A stretch of 64,000 nucleotides of DNA from Brenneria corticis (GTDB taxonomy: Bacteria; Pseudomonadota; Gammaproteobacteria; Enterobacterales; Enterobacteriaceae). The position numbers and the translations under genes were made by a program. The DNA is taken from NCBI RefSeq assembly GCF_003115855.1, contig NZ_KZ819075.1:124001-188000 (forward strand), written 5' to 3'. Below the pieces are notes generated by a model. The model made no database searches. It was not told the DNA's origin and saw only the letters and a list, made by a program, of their open reading frames with translations. Below are positions 53,121-61,360 of the stretch, piece after piece; within the stretch, counting starts at the first letter, position 1; the number at the start of each line of letters is the position of its first letter.

Positions 53121-54129
53121 GCAACACCTCCACCTGGGCGGTTCTCGCCCGAATATGCTCCACGGCCGCCACGACGTTCGACGCCTCGGAAGGGTGCGTC
53201 AGCAAGGCGACCAGGATTCCCAATGCGCGGTTGCCGATATACTCGATTTTGCCGTGCAGTATATTGACGGACACGCCAAAGCGGGTCGCTACGTCGGACA
53301 GCACCGGTTGTTCCGCCGAATCGCCAACGAACAGAATTTTCAGCAGGGTGCCCTGCAAATCCTCCAGCAGGCGGGGAGGAAGCTCAAGATTCAACGTATG
53401 AGCCACCAGCTGCCGGGTAAACGGATGCTGCGGCGCGGCGAAAATATCAAACACGTCGCCCTCTTCCACCACTTTACCGCCGGTCATTACCGCGACCCGG
53501 TCACAGATGGACTTGATTACGCTCATTTCATGAGAAATCAAGACGATAGTGATACCCAGCTTTTTATTGATCTCTTTGAGCAACACTAAAATCGCCGCGG
53601 ACGTTTCCAAATCAAGCGCCGAGGTGGGCTCGTCGCACAGCAGCACTTCAGGATGATTGGCAATCGCCCTGGCGATGCCCACCCGTTGTTTCTGCCCGCC
53701 GCTGAGTTGGGAAGGAAAAGCCGCGGACTTATCGGCCAGCCCCACCAGATTGAGAATTTCCGGCACCCGCTGAGCAATTTCCTCGCTGGATTTTCCCGCC
53801 GCCTTGAGGCTAAACGCGACGTTTTCCGCCACGGTGCGCGTTTGCATTAAATTAAAATGCTGGAAGATCATGCCCATTTTCTGCCGCTGCGCACGCAGCG
53901 CTTTGCCTTGCAGATCGCTGACCTTCACCCCATGCACCTGGACAACCCCGGCCGTGGGGCGTTGCAATAAATTGATGGTGCGCAACAGCGTGCTTTTCCC
54001 GGCGCCGCTGGTTCCCACAATGCCGTAAACCTCTCCCGGCCGGATATGTAAAGTCACATTATCCACGGCTCGATTCCCTCGCTGTTTCCCCTGAGGAAAA
54101 TCAACGCTAACACCCTCTAACTGAATCAT
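53113..54129 (-). CDS. metN: MetN-type ABC transporter ATPase with NIL domain
   Basis: 338-residue ATPase. Walker A GTSGAGKST, signature LSGGQKQR, Walker B VLLCDEPTSALD, and a C-terminal NIL (ACT-like) domain from about residue 260 that in MetN gives feedback inhibition by internal methionine. The ATG is chosen because AGGAG lies about 10 bases before; the TTG three codons upstream would be too close to it. It overlaps metI by 8 bases. Confidence 0.9.
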   Translation of the reverse strand: MIQLEGVSVDFPQGKQRGNRAVDNVTLHIRPGEVYGIVGTSGAGKSTLLRTINLLQRPTAGVVQVHGVKVSDLQGKALRAQRQKMGMIFQHFNLMQTRTVAENVAFSLKAAGKSSEEIAQRVPEILNLVGLADKSAAFPSQLSGGQKQRVGIARAIANHPEVLLCDEPTSALDLETSAAILVLLKEINKKLGITIVLISHEMSVIKSICDRVAVMTGGKVVEEGDVFDIFAAPQHPFTRQLVAHTLNLELPPRLLEDLQGTLLKILFVGDSAEQPVLSDVATRFGVSVNILHGKIEYIGNRALGILVALLTHPSEASNVVAAVEHIRARTAQVEVLHG

Positions 54130-54156
54130 TATCCGCAAACTCCTGGCACAAGCGGA

Positions 54157-54183
54157 AAAGAAAAAAGCCGGTCATAGACCGGC
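54157..54183 (-). terminator. Attenuator between metQ-like gene and metN
   Basis: GCCGGTC-TAT-GACCGGC stem followed on the minus strand by TTTTTTC. It should end most transcripts after the binding-protein gene, giving more binding protein than ATPase/permease. Confidence 0.8.
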
Positions 54184-54229
54184 CAGAAGAATACAGCATG
54201 TTAATCTCTGACCAGTACCGACTCGCGAA

Positions 54230-55075
54230 TTACTGTGCTGGCGCCGGCGTTTTCGCCTGCATCCATTCTGGTTTCTGGAACTGACTGAACATGGAGCCCG
54301 GCTGATCAATCACCGCCGCATAGGCGGGCGACTCGACGATAGCCTTGGTATCTTTGACGAACGGCTTATCCAGATCGGCGGTGCGCACCGCAATCACGTT
54401 CTTCAGATTTTCATCCAGCGTTTCCAGTTTGATGGCGGAAGAGAGTTTCAATCCCGCGGCAAAGGCGAAATTACCGTTAACCAGCGAAGCGGTCACGCTA
54501 TCCAGCGTGCGCGGCAGCTGGGCGGCTTCCAGCGGCTTGAAGACCAACCCGCGCGGATTTTCAACAATGTCTTTTTCCGACGCTTTGGTCGCATCAATAT
54601 CGGGCTTGATGGTAATCAACCCCAGCGATTGCAGAAAACGCAGGCCGCGCGCCAGATTCGTGGCGTCGTTGGATAAGGTGACGACATCGCCTTTCTTCAG
54701 TTCATCCAGCGATGTAATCTTATTGGAGTAAAACCCCATGCTGGCCGTTGGCACGGTGATCAATTTGGTGATTTTCAGATTTTTATCGGCGGCGAACTTT
54801 TCCAGATACAGCGTATGCTGGAACAGGTTGGCGTCGATGCTGCCGTTGGCCAGCGCCAGGTTCGGCTGAACATAATCGCTGAACTCACGCACCACCACCT
54901 TGTAGCCTTTCTTCGTCAACTCGGGTTTAATCGCCTGATTGACCATATCGCCATAAGGCCCCGGAGCCACGCCAAAAACGATAGTTTGCGGATCGCTGTC
55001 GGCGCTGGCCTGTTGAACGCCGGCTGCCAACAGCGCAATACATAACGTGGCGCGCAGAGAATGGGTAAATTTCAT
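54230..55075 (-). CDS. MetQ/NlpA-family binding protein without lipobox
   Basis: 281-residue periplasmic solute-binding protein of the NlpA/MetQ family (IVFGVAPGPYGDMV, KKGYKVVVREFSDYVQPNLALANGSIDANLFQH). The signal peptide MKFTHSLRATLCIALLAAGVQQASA lacks the lipobox cysteine that canonical MetQ carries, so it should be a soluble protein. It comes first in its operon. No MetJ box (AGACGTCT pairs) is visible upstream. Likely ligand is methionine or a relative; not proven. Confidence 0.87.
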   Translation of the reverse strand: MKFTHSLRATLCIALLAAGVQQASADSDPQTIVFGVAPGPYGDMVNQAIKPELTKKGYKVVVREFSDYVQPNLALANGSIDANLFQHTLYLEKFAADKNLKITKLITVPTASMGFYSNKITSLDELKKGDVVTLSNDATNLARGLRFLQSLGLITIKPDIDATKASEKDIVENPRGLVFKPLEAAQLPRTLDSVTASLVNGNFAFAAGLKLSSAIKLETLDENLKNVIAVRTADLDKPFVKDTKAIVESPAYAAVIDQPGSMFSQFQKPEWMQAKTPAPAQ

Positions 55076-55106
55076 TGAATAGCTTTCCTGTCTGTATGTA
55101 ACTACC

Positions 55107-55126
55107 TGTCATTATTAAGAATGACA
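55107..55126. promoter_or_regulatory. Palindrome upstream of metQ-like gene
   Basis: TGTCATTATTAAGAATGACA has perfect 7-bp arms around 6 bases, 32 bp before the start. It sits where an operator of the metQ-metN-metI operon would be. Confidence 0.4.
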
Positions 55127-55239
55127 AGTTAAATCATAAAGACTAAAAAGGTATATCATTATTTCTCATCTTTCCTTCTCTTGGCGGTTCGCCCGACCCG
55201 CGGCGGCCTAAATTTTCTTCTTTCACAGTGAGATCCGGG

Positions 55240-55857
55240 ATGCTGACAATTTGGGGACGTGAAAATTCAACCAACGTCAAAAAAGTGCGCTGGTGCGCGG
55301 CGGAATTGGCGCTATCTTATCAATATATTCCGGCCGGCGGACAGTTTGGCCGCAATCAGGATGCGGACTATCTGGCGCTGAACCCTAACGGGCTGATCCC
55401 CTGTTTGCAGGACGACGATCTGGTGCTGTGGGAATCCAACACCATCGTGCGTTATCTGGCGGCGCAATACGGGCAGGGTTCGCTGTATCTCGCGGACGCC
55501 GGCGCGCGGGCGGGCGCGGAGAAATGGATGGACTGGACCACTACCCTGGCGGTCTCATTTGGCGCCGTGTTTATCAACCTGGTACGCGTGGCGCCGGAAA
55601 AGCGCGATATGGCGCTGGTGCAGAAAAGCATGGCGGAATGCGAACGCTTATTGGGCATCGCCGACGGCGCGCTGGCACGGCAGCGGTGGCTGTCCGGCGA
55701 TAAATTCGGCATAGGCGACATCCCGCTGGGCTGCATCGCCTATGCCTGGTTTTCTATGGACATCGAACGCCGGCCGCGCCCGAATCTGCAACGCTGGTAT
55801 CGGCAACTGACCGAACGCCCCGCCTATCAGCAAACGGTGATGCTGCCGTTGACCTAG
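55240..55857 (+). CDS. gstB: Glutathione S-transferase GstB-like
   Basis: 205-residue glutathione transferase (formerly YliJ). An N-terminal thioredoxin-like domain (WGRENSTNVKKVRW, NPNGLIPCLQ, ESNTIVRYLA) is followed by an all-helical C-domain (LNxRPNLQRWYRQLTERPAY-like end). E. coli GstB dehalogenates haloacetates. Divergent from metQ-like, near yliI as in E. coli. Confidence 0.92.
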   Translation: MLTIWGRENSTNVKKVRWCAAELALSYQYIPAGGQFGRNQDADYLALNPNGLIPCLQDDDLVLWESNTIVRYLAAQYGQGSLYLADAGARAGAEKWMDWTTTLAVSFGAVFINLVRVAPEKRDMALVQKSMAECERLLGIADGALARQRWLSGDKFGIGDIPLGCIAYAWFSMDIERRPRPNLQRWYRQLTERPAYQQTVMLPLT

Positions 55858-55898
55858 GTTGAATGGCGCGGGGTCGCGTAATACGCCGACGATTGCCG

Positions 55899-57053
55899 CT
55901 ACTCCGGCCCCACCCTCAGCAACTTGCCGTTATCATGATCGGTCAGCAGATAAATATAGCCGTCCGGCCCCTGCCGGACTTCGCGAATGCGTTCGTCCCG
56001 GTCATCCAATAAGCGCTCTTCCGCCACCACCTTGTCGCCCTCCAGCGTTAAGCGAATAAGGTTTTCCTCCGCCAGCGCGCCGATAAACAGCGAATTTTTC
56101 CACTGCGGGAAACGATCGCTGTTATAGAACGCCATCCCGCTGACGCCGGGAGATTTCTTCCAGTAAAAATCCGGGTTCTCCATACCGGGCACCTGCTCGC
56201 CCAGGGATTCGGGGATCTTCAGCCCGGAATAGTTGATGCCGTAAGTCGCCAACGGCCAGCCGTAATTTTTACCGGCCTGGGGAATGTTGATTTCATCGCC
56301 CCCTTTCGGACCGTGCTCATTTTCCCATAACGCCCCGCTCCAGGGATTGATCGCCAGCCCCTGCGGATTGCGATGGCCGTACGACCAAATCTCCGGGCGC
56401 GCGTTCGGCCGATCGACCAGCGGATTATCCGCCGGGACCTTGCCGTCGGCGGTCAGGCGAACGATTTTGCCTTGCAGCTTATCCAGATCCTGCGCCGTCG
56501 GGCGCTGGTTATTTTCTCCCAGGGAAATAAACAGGTATCCCTGACGGTCAAAAGCCAGTTTGCCGCCGAAATGGTTCCCGGTGGACAGCTTGGGTTCCTG
56601 GCGGAAGAAAACGGTAAAATTCTCCAGCCGTTTATAATCCTCCGACAGGCGGCCGTAGCCCACCGCCGTTCCCGCTTTTCCATCGCTGCCCTCTTCGGCA
56701 AAACTCAGGTAGAGGCGCCGGCTCTGGGCAAAATCTGGCGACAGCGCCACTTCCAGCAGCCCGCCCTGCGATTTGGCATACACCTGCGGTACGCCGGCGA
56801 TAGGTTCGGAAAGTCCGCCTGCCGCCTGCCAGCGGCGTAAATTGCCCGCCCGTTCGGTAATCAGAATCCCCTGTTCGTCCGGCAAAAACGCCAACGACCA
56901 GGGATGATCGAGTTTATCCTGCAACTCCGTCACCTTGGGCGACGCGGCAAACAGGAAGGAGGAAAACAGCAGCGCCGCCGCCAGAAATAACCAGCGGCTC
57001 AACGGCGGTAGGGATAACGACAGAGAGGGGTAAGGCATCGCGCTACGAGGCAT
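55899..57053 (-). CDS. yliI: PQQ-dependent aldose sugar dehydrogenase YliI
   Basis: 384-residue periplasmic beta-propeller dehydrogenase (Asd) with pyrroloquinoline-quinone cofactor. Propeller motifs are LDHPWSLAFLPD, STGNHFGGKLAFD, GENNQRPTAQDLDKLQGKIVRL, WSYGHRNPQGLA and NEHGPKGGDEINIP. A hydrophobic N-terminal segment (WLFLAAALLFSSFLFA) is the signal peptide. The start after GGAGA (MPRSAMPYP) is preferred; it has some extra residues against E. coli. Apo-form unless PQQ is made or taken up. Confidence 0.92.
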   Translation of the reverse strand: MPRSAMPYPSLSLSLPPLSRWLFLAAALLFSSFLFAASPKVTELQDKLDHPWSLAFLPDEQGILITERAGNLRRWQAAGGLSEPIAGVPQVYAKSQGGLLEVALSPDFAQSRRLYLSFAEEGSDGKAGTAVGYGRLSEDYKRLENFTVFFRQEPKLSTGNHFGGKLAFDRQGYLFISLGENNQRPTAQDLDKLQGKIVRLTADGKVPADNPLVDRPNARPEIWSYGHRNPQGLAINPWSGALWENEHGPKGGDEINIPQAGKNYGWPLATYGINYSGLKIPESLGEQVPGMENPDFYWKKSPGVSGMAFYNSDRFPQWKNSLFIGALAEENLIRLTLEGDKVVAEERLLDDRDERIREVRQGPDGYIYLLTDHDNGKLLRVGPE

Positions 57054-57230
57054 GGCGTTGTCTCCATTCAACAAAAGTTCTGTAAATTTAGGCGCCGGGG
57101 GATGTTTGTGCAAAAAATCGACGGCAGGTTTACATTTGTTGAAGAAAGGGCATGAATTGGGGATTATAGAATGAACATATATCTCGATGTATACTGATGG
57201 CTACGTTGATGGATGAACAGGAACGTTCTC

Positions 57231-57992
57231 ATGTACTTACACAACAAAGATAGAACGGATTTTGACCAAAAATCTCAAGAGCTAAGATTCTTGGTTCAAA
57301 ACTTATCGTTAAAATATTTTCGAAATCGTTCCGTTGACTTCTATTTTGAGATAGAAGGACTTATTCAGGCAATCGAGCGAGAGATTAATACATATTGTCT
57401 ATCACATCGTGGCGGTATTGACATATTGCAGAGAGAAATTGATTATTTGAATGAACAAGATTTTCAACTTACCGCAAACATCGCAAAGCTCTATATTATA
57501 GTACAGAAAGAGAAGAAAGAGCAGACGCAACAAATTATATTAAAACAAGTTGGCTTTGTTGGCGGTGGTGCACAGTTTTTTGCCGGAGTGGGGCTTTGCG
57601 CTGGAACATTAGGTGCAGCCTGTGCCGGTTATGGTGTACCTATGATGGTACATGGCGCTAACAATACTTATGAAAATGGATATTATCTCGTATTGCGAGA
57701 GGAAACCAGCGGCACTGTACGTGATGCATATCGATACACGGCGGATAAATTAGGGTTTAATAATAATCAGGCCGATCTCGTTTACGGGGCAATCGACCTA
57801 GGCATGACTGGCTATGGCTCATTCAGGAAAATTTTATTACCACGCGAAAAATCCTGGAAACTTTTTCAACAGATAAAGCAGGACTATATTTTGGGTTGGC
57901 AGGAAATGAGTGCCGTAGCTATTTCAACGGATGCGGTAAGTAGTGCGGTAACAGCCTATTCGCTATATCAAGTTACTGGAGGAGGAAAATAA
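57231..57992 (+). CDS. DUF4225 protein, possible membrane-active effector
   Basis: Protein of 253 residues (259 if the ATG at 57213 is used; the later one has AGGA at 8 bases). The N-half is charged and helical. A glycine/alanine-rich hydrophobic stretch (FVGGGAQFFAGVGLCAGTLGAACAGYGVPMMVHG, about 108-142) could span or insert into a membrane. The C-half carries DUF4225-like blocks (DLVYGAIDLGMTGYGSFRK, WKLFQQIKQDYILGWQEM). Family function was not established in my knowledge; toxin activity is inferred from the coupled membrane gene. Codon use and AT-richness differ from neighbours, suggesting transfer. Confidence 0.7.
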   Translation: MYLHNKDRTDFDQKSQELRFLVQNLSLKYFRNRSVDFYFEIEGLIQAIEREINTYCLSHRGGIDILQREIDYLNEQDFQLTANIAKLYIIVQKEKKEQTQQIILKQVGFVGGGAQFFAGVGLCAGTLGAACAGYGVPMMVHGANNTYENGYYLVLREETSGTVRDAYRYTADKLGFNNNQADLVYGAIDLGMTGYGSFRKILLPREKSWKLFQQIKQDYILGWQEMSAVAISTDAVSSAVTAYSLYQVTGGGK

Positions 57993-58324
57993 TGGAACAG
58001 GACGTCTTATTTACAACCAAATCATGGGTTCCTGTTTTCGTATACTATGCAATATCAACAGGGATATTCGCATTGCTTTACTATATTAAAACAATCATAG
58101 ACAAAAAAGGTATACGCCCTCTATTTATTTTTTTTAGACTTTTCGTACCGGTAATAACCGCCATACAATTTTGTATATTTTTTCATGGGACATCCTTTGT
58201 CAAAGATATCCTGAGAATAGATTTCAACGTGGATTTATATGATTCCGTTATATGGGGTGCCTTATTTTTCTCCATAATCAATATCCTTGCCATGCCAAGA
58301 AATAACTATATCAAATGGGTATGA
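57992..58324 (+). CDS. Small membrane protein coupled to DUF4225 gene
   Basis: 110-residue protein with about three hydrophobic segments (VPVFVYYAISTGIFALLYYI, FIFFRLFVPVITAIQFCIFF, VIWGALFFSIINILAM). Its ATG shares one base with the stop of the DUF4225 gene (TAATG), with GGAGGAGG upstream. Size, hydrophobicity and coupling are those of an immunity protein for a membrane-acting toxin. No family recognised; AT-rich. Confidence 0.65.
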   Translation: MEQDVLFTTKSWVPVFVYYAISTGIFALLYYIKTIIDKKGIRPLFIFFRLFVPVITAIQFCIFFHGTSFVKDILRIDFNVDLYDSVIWGALFFSIINILAMPRNNYIKWV

Positions 58325-58454
58325 ACCGCTAATAAGACGTTAACCATGCTTCACAGACGCCACCTAAAGCCGTCATTACAGGCGGTTTTCTTTTCATATC
58401 TGGCAATGAACAGGCTCGATACCAACATCATCAGCGCGCCGAGTTTTAACCTGT

Positions 58455-58566
58455 GACTATAAGACACGCCGACTATGGTGTAGAATCCGGCAGTTTTTCT
58501 TTTTGAATACATTGTGAGCAAATAACATGCAACAACCCCGTATCGGATTCGTTTCCCTCGGCGGCC
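58455..58566 (+). repeat. Direct repeat 1: rimO promoter and first codons
   Basis: 112 bp identical to 59752-59863 except for two bases, offset 1297 bp, same orientation. It contains the promoter region, ribosome site, ATG and 12 codons of rimO. More diverged similarity extends upstream. Confidence 0.9.
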
Positions 58567-58622
58567 AGAATGGTAAAACCATGTTAAGATCAAAAAGAAG
58601 CATAATTAACCCGTATCAATAA
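58527..58622 (+). pseudogene. Truncated rimO start, 31 codons
   Basis: The duplicated rimO start reads MQQPRIGFVSLGG and then leaves the rimO sequence for 18 unrelated codons ending at TAA. It would be translated from the copied ribosome site. It cannot be active: RimO needs all its cluster cysteines. Confidence 0.7.
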
Positions 58623-58644
58623 ACCATTGCGGAAAACAAGAAGA

Positions 58645-59313
58645 TTATCTTGGTTTGATCGTTCTGATTTTATTAACGTCCCATGACTTGATTACATAAT
58701 CATAGAGCCAGCGCGCCTGTACTTTATCAAACGAGGCTTCGACAATATCTAGATAGCCGTCAGGCGTCACTTCACCAATAAAGGTGAGTATGGTCGTTGA
58801 GTTATCAAAAAAATAAGCCCGATGGCATAAACTAACCATTCCCAACAGGTATTCCAGGCTACGCTGATAGCGGCTGAGAATTTTCTCTTTAGGTACGCTA
58901 TGCCCTCCCATTGCGATACGTTGTGTTATACGGGTTTCATTCAATGCCGGATCTGCGGTACAAACATAATAAAGATAGGGTTTGTAGCCAATTTCTTTTG
59001 CCGAGCGGACAAAAGTCAAGTGACTCTCATGACTCATGACCGATTCATAAGTAAATGAGAGCTTGTCGCGCTTCCAGTCATCACGGAGCCCCAAGGATAT
59101 TTTTTGTGCCAATATAGCGGCATGATCGACCGATATTTTATCAGGGTTTATCACGCTCCCCAGCAGCGATCGCAAGTCAATATGCTTGGCGATATCATCA
59201 GGATTAAGATATTGACCTAGCGGAACTGAGTAGGTTTCGCGTAACGTTTTCGTCAGCGTCGTCTTTCCCGAATCATTCGGTCCGGCAATCAGTCTTAGGT
59301 GCGGGTATGGCAC
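58645..59313 (-). CDS. Zeta-toxin-family kinase
   Basis: 222-residue P-loop protein (AAA/zeta toxin, COG4185 type). Walker A GPNDSGKTT (11-19), NPDDIA, an FTYES motif for the substrate region, and RIAMGGHSVPKEKILSRYQRS, the arginine/GGH signature of the family. Zeta toxins phosphorylate UDP-N-acetylglucosamine. The gene overlaps its upstream partner by 19 bases. Assignment to the toxin group is good, target is inferred. Confidence 0.8.
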   Translation of the reverse strand: MPYPHLRLIAGPNDSGKTTLTKTLRETYSVPLGQYLNPDDIAKHIDLRSLLGSVINPDKISVDHAAILAQKISLGLRDDWKRDKLSFTYESVMSHESHLTFVRSAKEIGYKPYLYYVCTADPALNETRITQRIAMGGHSVPKEKILSRYQRSLEYLLGMVSLCHRAYFFDNSTTILTFIGEVTPDGYLDIVEASFDKVQARWLYDYVIKSWDVNKIRTIKPR

Positions 59314-59552
59314 AGTAATTCCTTGAGTTTTATCGTCTCCTGACTTTTCGTGCTTTTTATTTCCTCGGTTGTGCCATCAGGAGCCTGCCTGACAATATGC
59401 CCGTCCTGAATATAGGTGATTGACACCCCCGAACTCAACGCATCTTTTATTGCCTGTCGTGAAGCCCTGGCGCCCAGTTGCATTAAGGTCTTGTTATCAT
59501 CAATGGCACTTTTACGTTGATGTTTTCTAACCACTTTTATTTGCTGTACCAT
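59295..59552 (-). CDS. Putative antitoxin of the zeta-type module
   Basis: 85-residue basic protein (start MVQQIKVVRKHQRK after GGAGA), of a type often found just before zeta-like genes (ARASRQAIKDALSSGVSITYIQDGHIVRQAPDGT). It is not similar to the epsilon or PezA antitoxins. It overlaps the kinase gene by 19 bases. Antitoxin role is inferred from position. Confidence 0.6.
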   Translation of the reverse strand: MVQQIKVVRKHQRKSAIDDNKTLMQLGARASRQAIKDALSSGVSITYIQDGHIVRQAPDGTTEEIKSTKSQETIKLKELLCHTRT

Positions 59553-59584
59553 AACTATCTCCATCTAACGCGGCGATGAAAAAG

Positions 59585-59616
59585 TATACCATATAGTTGC
59601 TGAACCATAGGGTATC
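59585..59616. promoter_or_regulatory. Inverted repeat upstream of the toxin-antitoxin genes
   Basis: TATACCATATAG and CCATAGGGTATC are imperfect inverted arms, 8 bases apart, about 33 bp before the antitoxin start. Autorepression by the antitoxin is plausible. Confidence 0.4.
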
Positions 59617-59751
59617 ATGTGACGGTCTGCGAGCGTCATTCCAAGAGCGATATCAAAACCACTCACCTGTTCAAACATGCCGTGCTGCGTATACTCCTAT
59701 CTCAAACAGACTTGATATCAGCATAATTAACATACCGACTTTTACCGTCGC

Positions 59752-59863
59752 GACTATAAGACACGCCGACTATGGTGTAGAATCCGGCAGTTTTTCTTTT
59801 TGAATACATTGTGAGCAAATAACATGCAACAACCCCGTATCGGCTTCGTTTCCCTCGGCTGCC
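59752..59863 (+). repeat. Direct repeat 2: intact rimO promoter and start
   Basis: The functional copy of the 112-bp repeat. It continues into the full rimO gene. Confidence 0.9.
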
Positions 59864-61137
59864 CGAAAAATCTGGTGGACTCCGAAAGGATCCTCACCGA
59901 ATTGCGTACTGAAGGTTATCAGGTGGTGCCGCGCTATGACGATGCCGAACTGGTGATCGTCAATACCTGCGGTTTTATCGACAGCGCCGTGCAGGAATCG
60001 CTGGAGGCCATCGGCGAAGCGCTGAATGAAAACGGCAAGGTTATCGTCACCGGCTGTCTGGGCGCGAAAGAGAACCAAATCCGCGAAGTGCACCCCAGGG
60101 TGCTGGAAATCACCGGGCCGCACAGCTACGAACAGGTATTGTCGCACGTACATCAATATGTGCCGAAACCCGAACACAATCCGTTTACCAGTCTGGTTCC
60201 GGCGCAGGGCGTGAAACTGACGCCGCGGCATTACGCCTACCTGAAAATATCGGAAGGCTGCAACCATCGCTGCACCTTCTGCATTATTCCGTCGATGCGC
60301 GGCGATCTGGACAGCCGCCCTATCGGTTCGGTGCTGGATGAAGCGAAACGTCTGGCGGATGCGGGGGTGAAAGAGCTGCTGGTGATATCGCAGGACACCT
60401 CCGCCTACGGCGCCGACGTGAAACAGCGTACCGGTTTCTGGAACGGTCAACCGGTCAAAACCAGTATGGTCAGCCTGTGCGAACATCTGGCTTCGCTGGG
60501 GGTGTGGGTCCGTTTGCATTACGTCTACCCTTATCCGCACGTGGATGACGTCATTCCGCTGATGGCCGCCGGAAAAATCCTGCCGTATCTGGATATTCCG
60601 CTGCAACACGCCAGCCCGCGTATTCTCAAGCTGATGAAGCGCCCAGGCGCGGTGGAAAGAACGCTGGAACGCATCAAGCGCTGGCGCGAAATTTGCCCGG
60701 AGCTGACGCTGCGTTCAACCTTTATCGTCGGCTTTCCCGGCGAAACCGAAGCAGAGTTCCAGATGCTGCTCGACTTCCTGCAAGAAGCCCAACTGGATCG
60801 CGTCGGCTGTTTCAAATACAGTCCGGTGGAGGGCGCGGCGGCGAATCAGCTGCCGGATCAGGTGCCGGAAGAGATCAAAGACGAGCGCTACCACCGCTTT
60901 ATGCAGCTTCAGCAAAGCATTTCCGCCCGGCGCCTGCGGGAGAAAATCGGACGCGAACTGCTGGTGCTGATCGACGAAATCGATGAGGAAGGCGCCATCG
61001 GACGCAGCATGGCCGATGCCCCGGAAATCGACGGCGCGGTCTATCTGAATGGCGAAACCGGCGTTAGCGTGGGCGATATCGTGAAGGTAAAAATCGAGCA
61101 CGCCGACGAGTACGACCTGTGGGGAAGCCGGATTTGA
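59824..61137 (+). CDS. rimO: Ribosomal protein S12 methylthiotransferase
   Basis: Radical-SAM enzyme methylthiolating Asp88 of ribosomal protein S12. 437 residues. N-terminal UPF0004 domain cysteines (GCPKN, NTCGF, GCLGAKE), radical-SAM CNHRCTFC, and a C-terminal TRAM domain. Formerly YliG. AAATAAC before the ATG is a weak ribosome site and is duplicated upstream. Confidence 0.97.
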   Translation: MQQPRIGFVSLGCPKNLVDSERILTELRTEGYQVVPRYDDAELVIVNTCGFIDSAVQESLEAIGEALNENGKVIVTGCLGAKENQIREVHPRVLEITGPHSYEQVLSHVHQYVPKPEHNPFTSLVPAQGVKLTPRHYAYLKISEGCNHRCTFCIIPSMRGDLDSRPIGSVLDEAKRLADAGVKELLVISQDTSAYGADVKQRTGFWNGQPVKTSMVSLCEHLASLGVWVRLHYVYPYPHVDDVIPLMAAGKILPYLDIPLQHASPRILKLMKRPGAVERTLERIKRWREICPELTLRSTFIVGFPGETEAEFQMLLDFLQEAQLDRVGCFKYSPVEGAAANQLPDQVPEEIKDERYHRFMQLQQSISARRLREKIGRELLVLIDEIDEEGAIGRSMADAPEIDGAVYLNGETGVSVGDIVKVKIEHADEYDLWGSRI

Positions 61138-61185
61138 TTATCCGCCTTCATACCTGATATCACAGCCTGTCTATTTCCCTATAAA

Positions 61186-61219
61186 CCGCTCTTTTGCGCC
61201 ATCAAAGAGCGGCTTTTTT
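61186..61219 (+). terminator. rimO terminator
   Basis: CCGCTCTTT and AAAGAGCGG arms around GCGCCATC, then CTTTTTTA. Confidence 0.85.
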
Positions 61220-61360
61220 AGCCGCTTCGTCTGTTTTTTGCTCTGTCGTTGCAAAATCCGTCAATAAACCGCCCCAGCAGCGTCTGCGCCTTGCGTCCGA
61301 CTTTCAGGTAAAGTAGCCTTGAGACATGACTCTCCCAATCGCCTTACCTGAGGCATAAGC

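Noticed and set aside
54139..55239. MetJ boxes or SAM riboswitch before the metQ-like gene
   Set aside because: No AGACGTCT-type repeats and no S-box features were seen.
58351..58593. Minus-strand open frame over the rimO repeat
   Set aside because: It is the reverse of the duplicated rimO start and lacks any domain.
57054..59823. Prophage or ICE
   Set aside because: No integrase, structural or conjugation gene; only two small modules.
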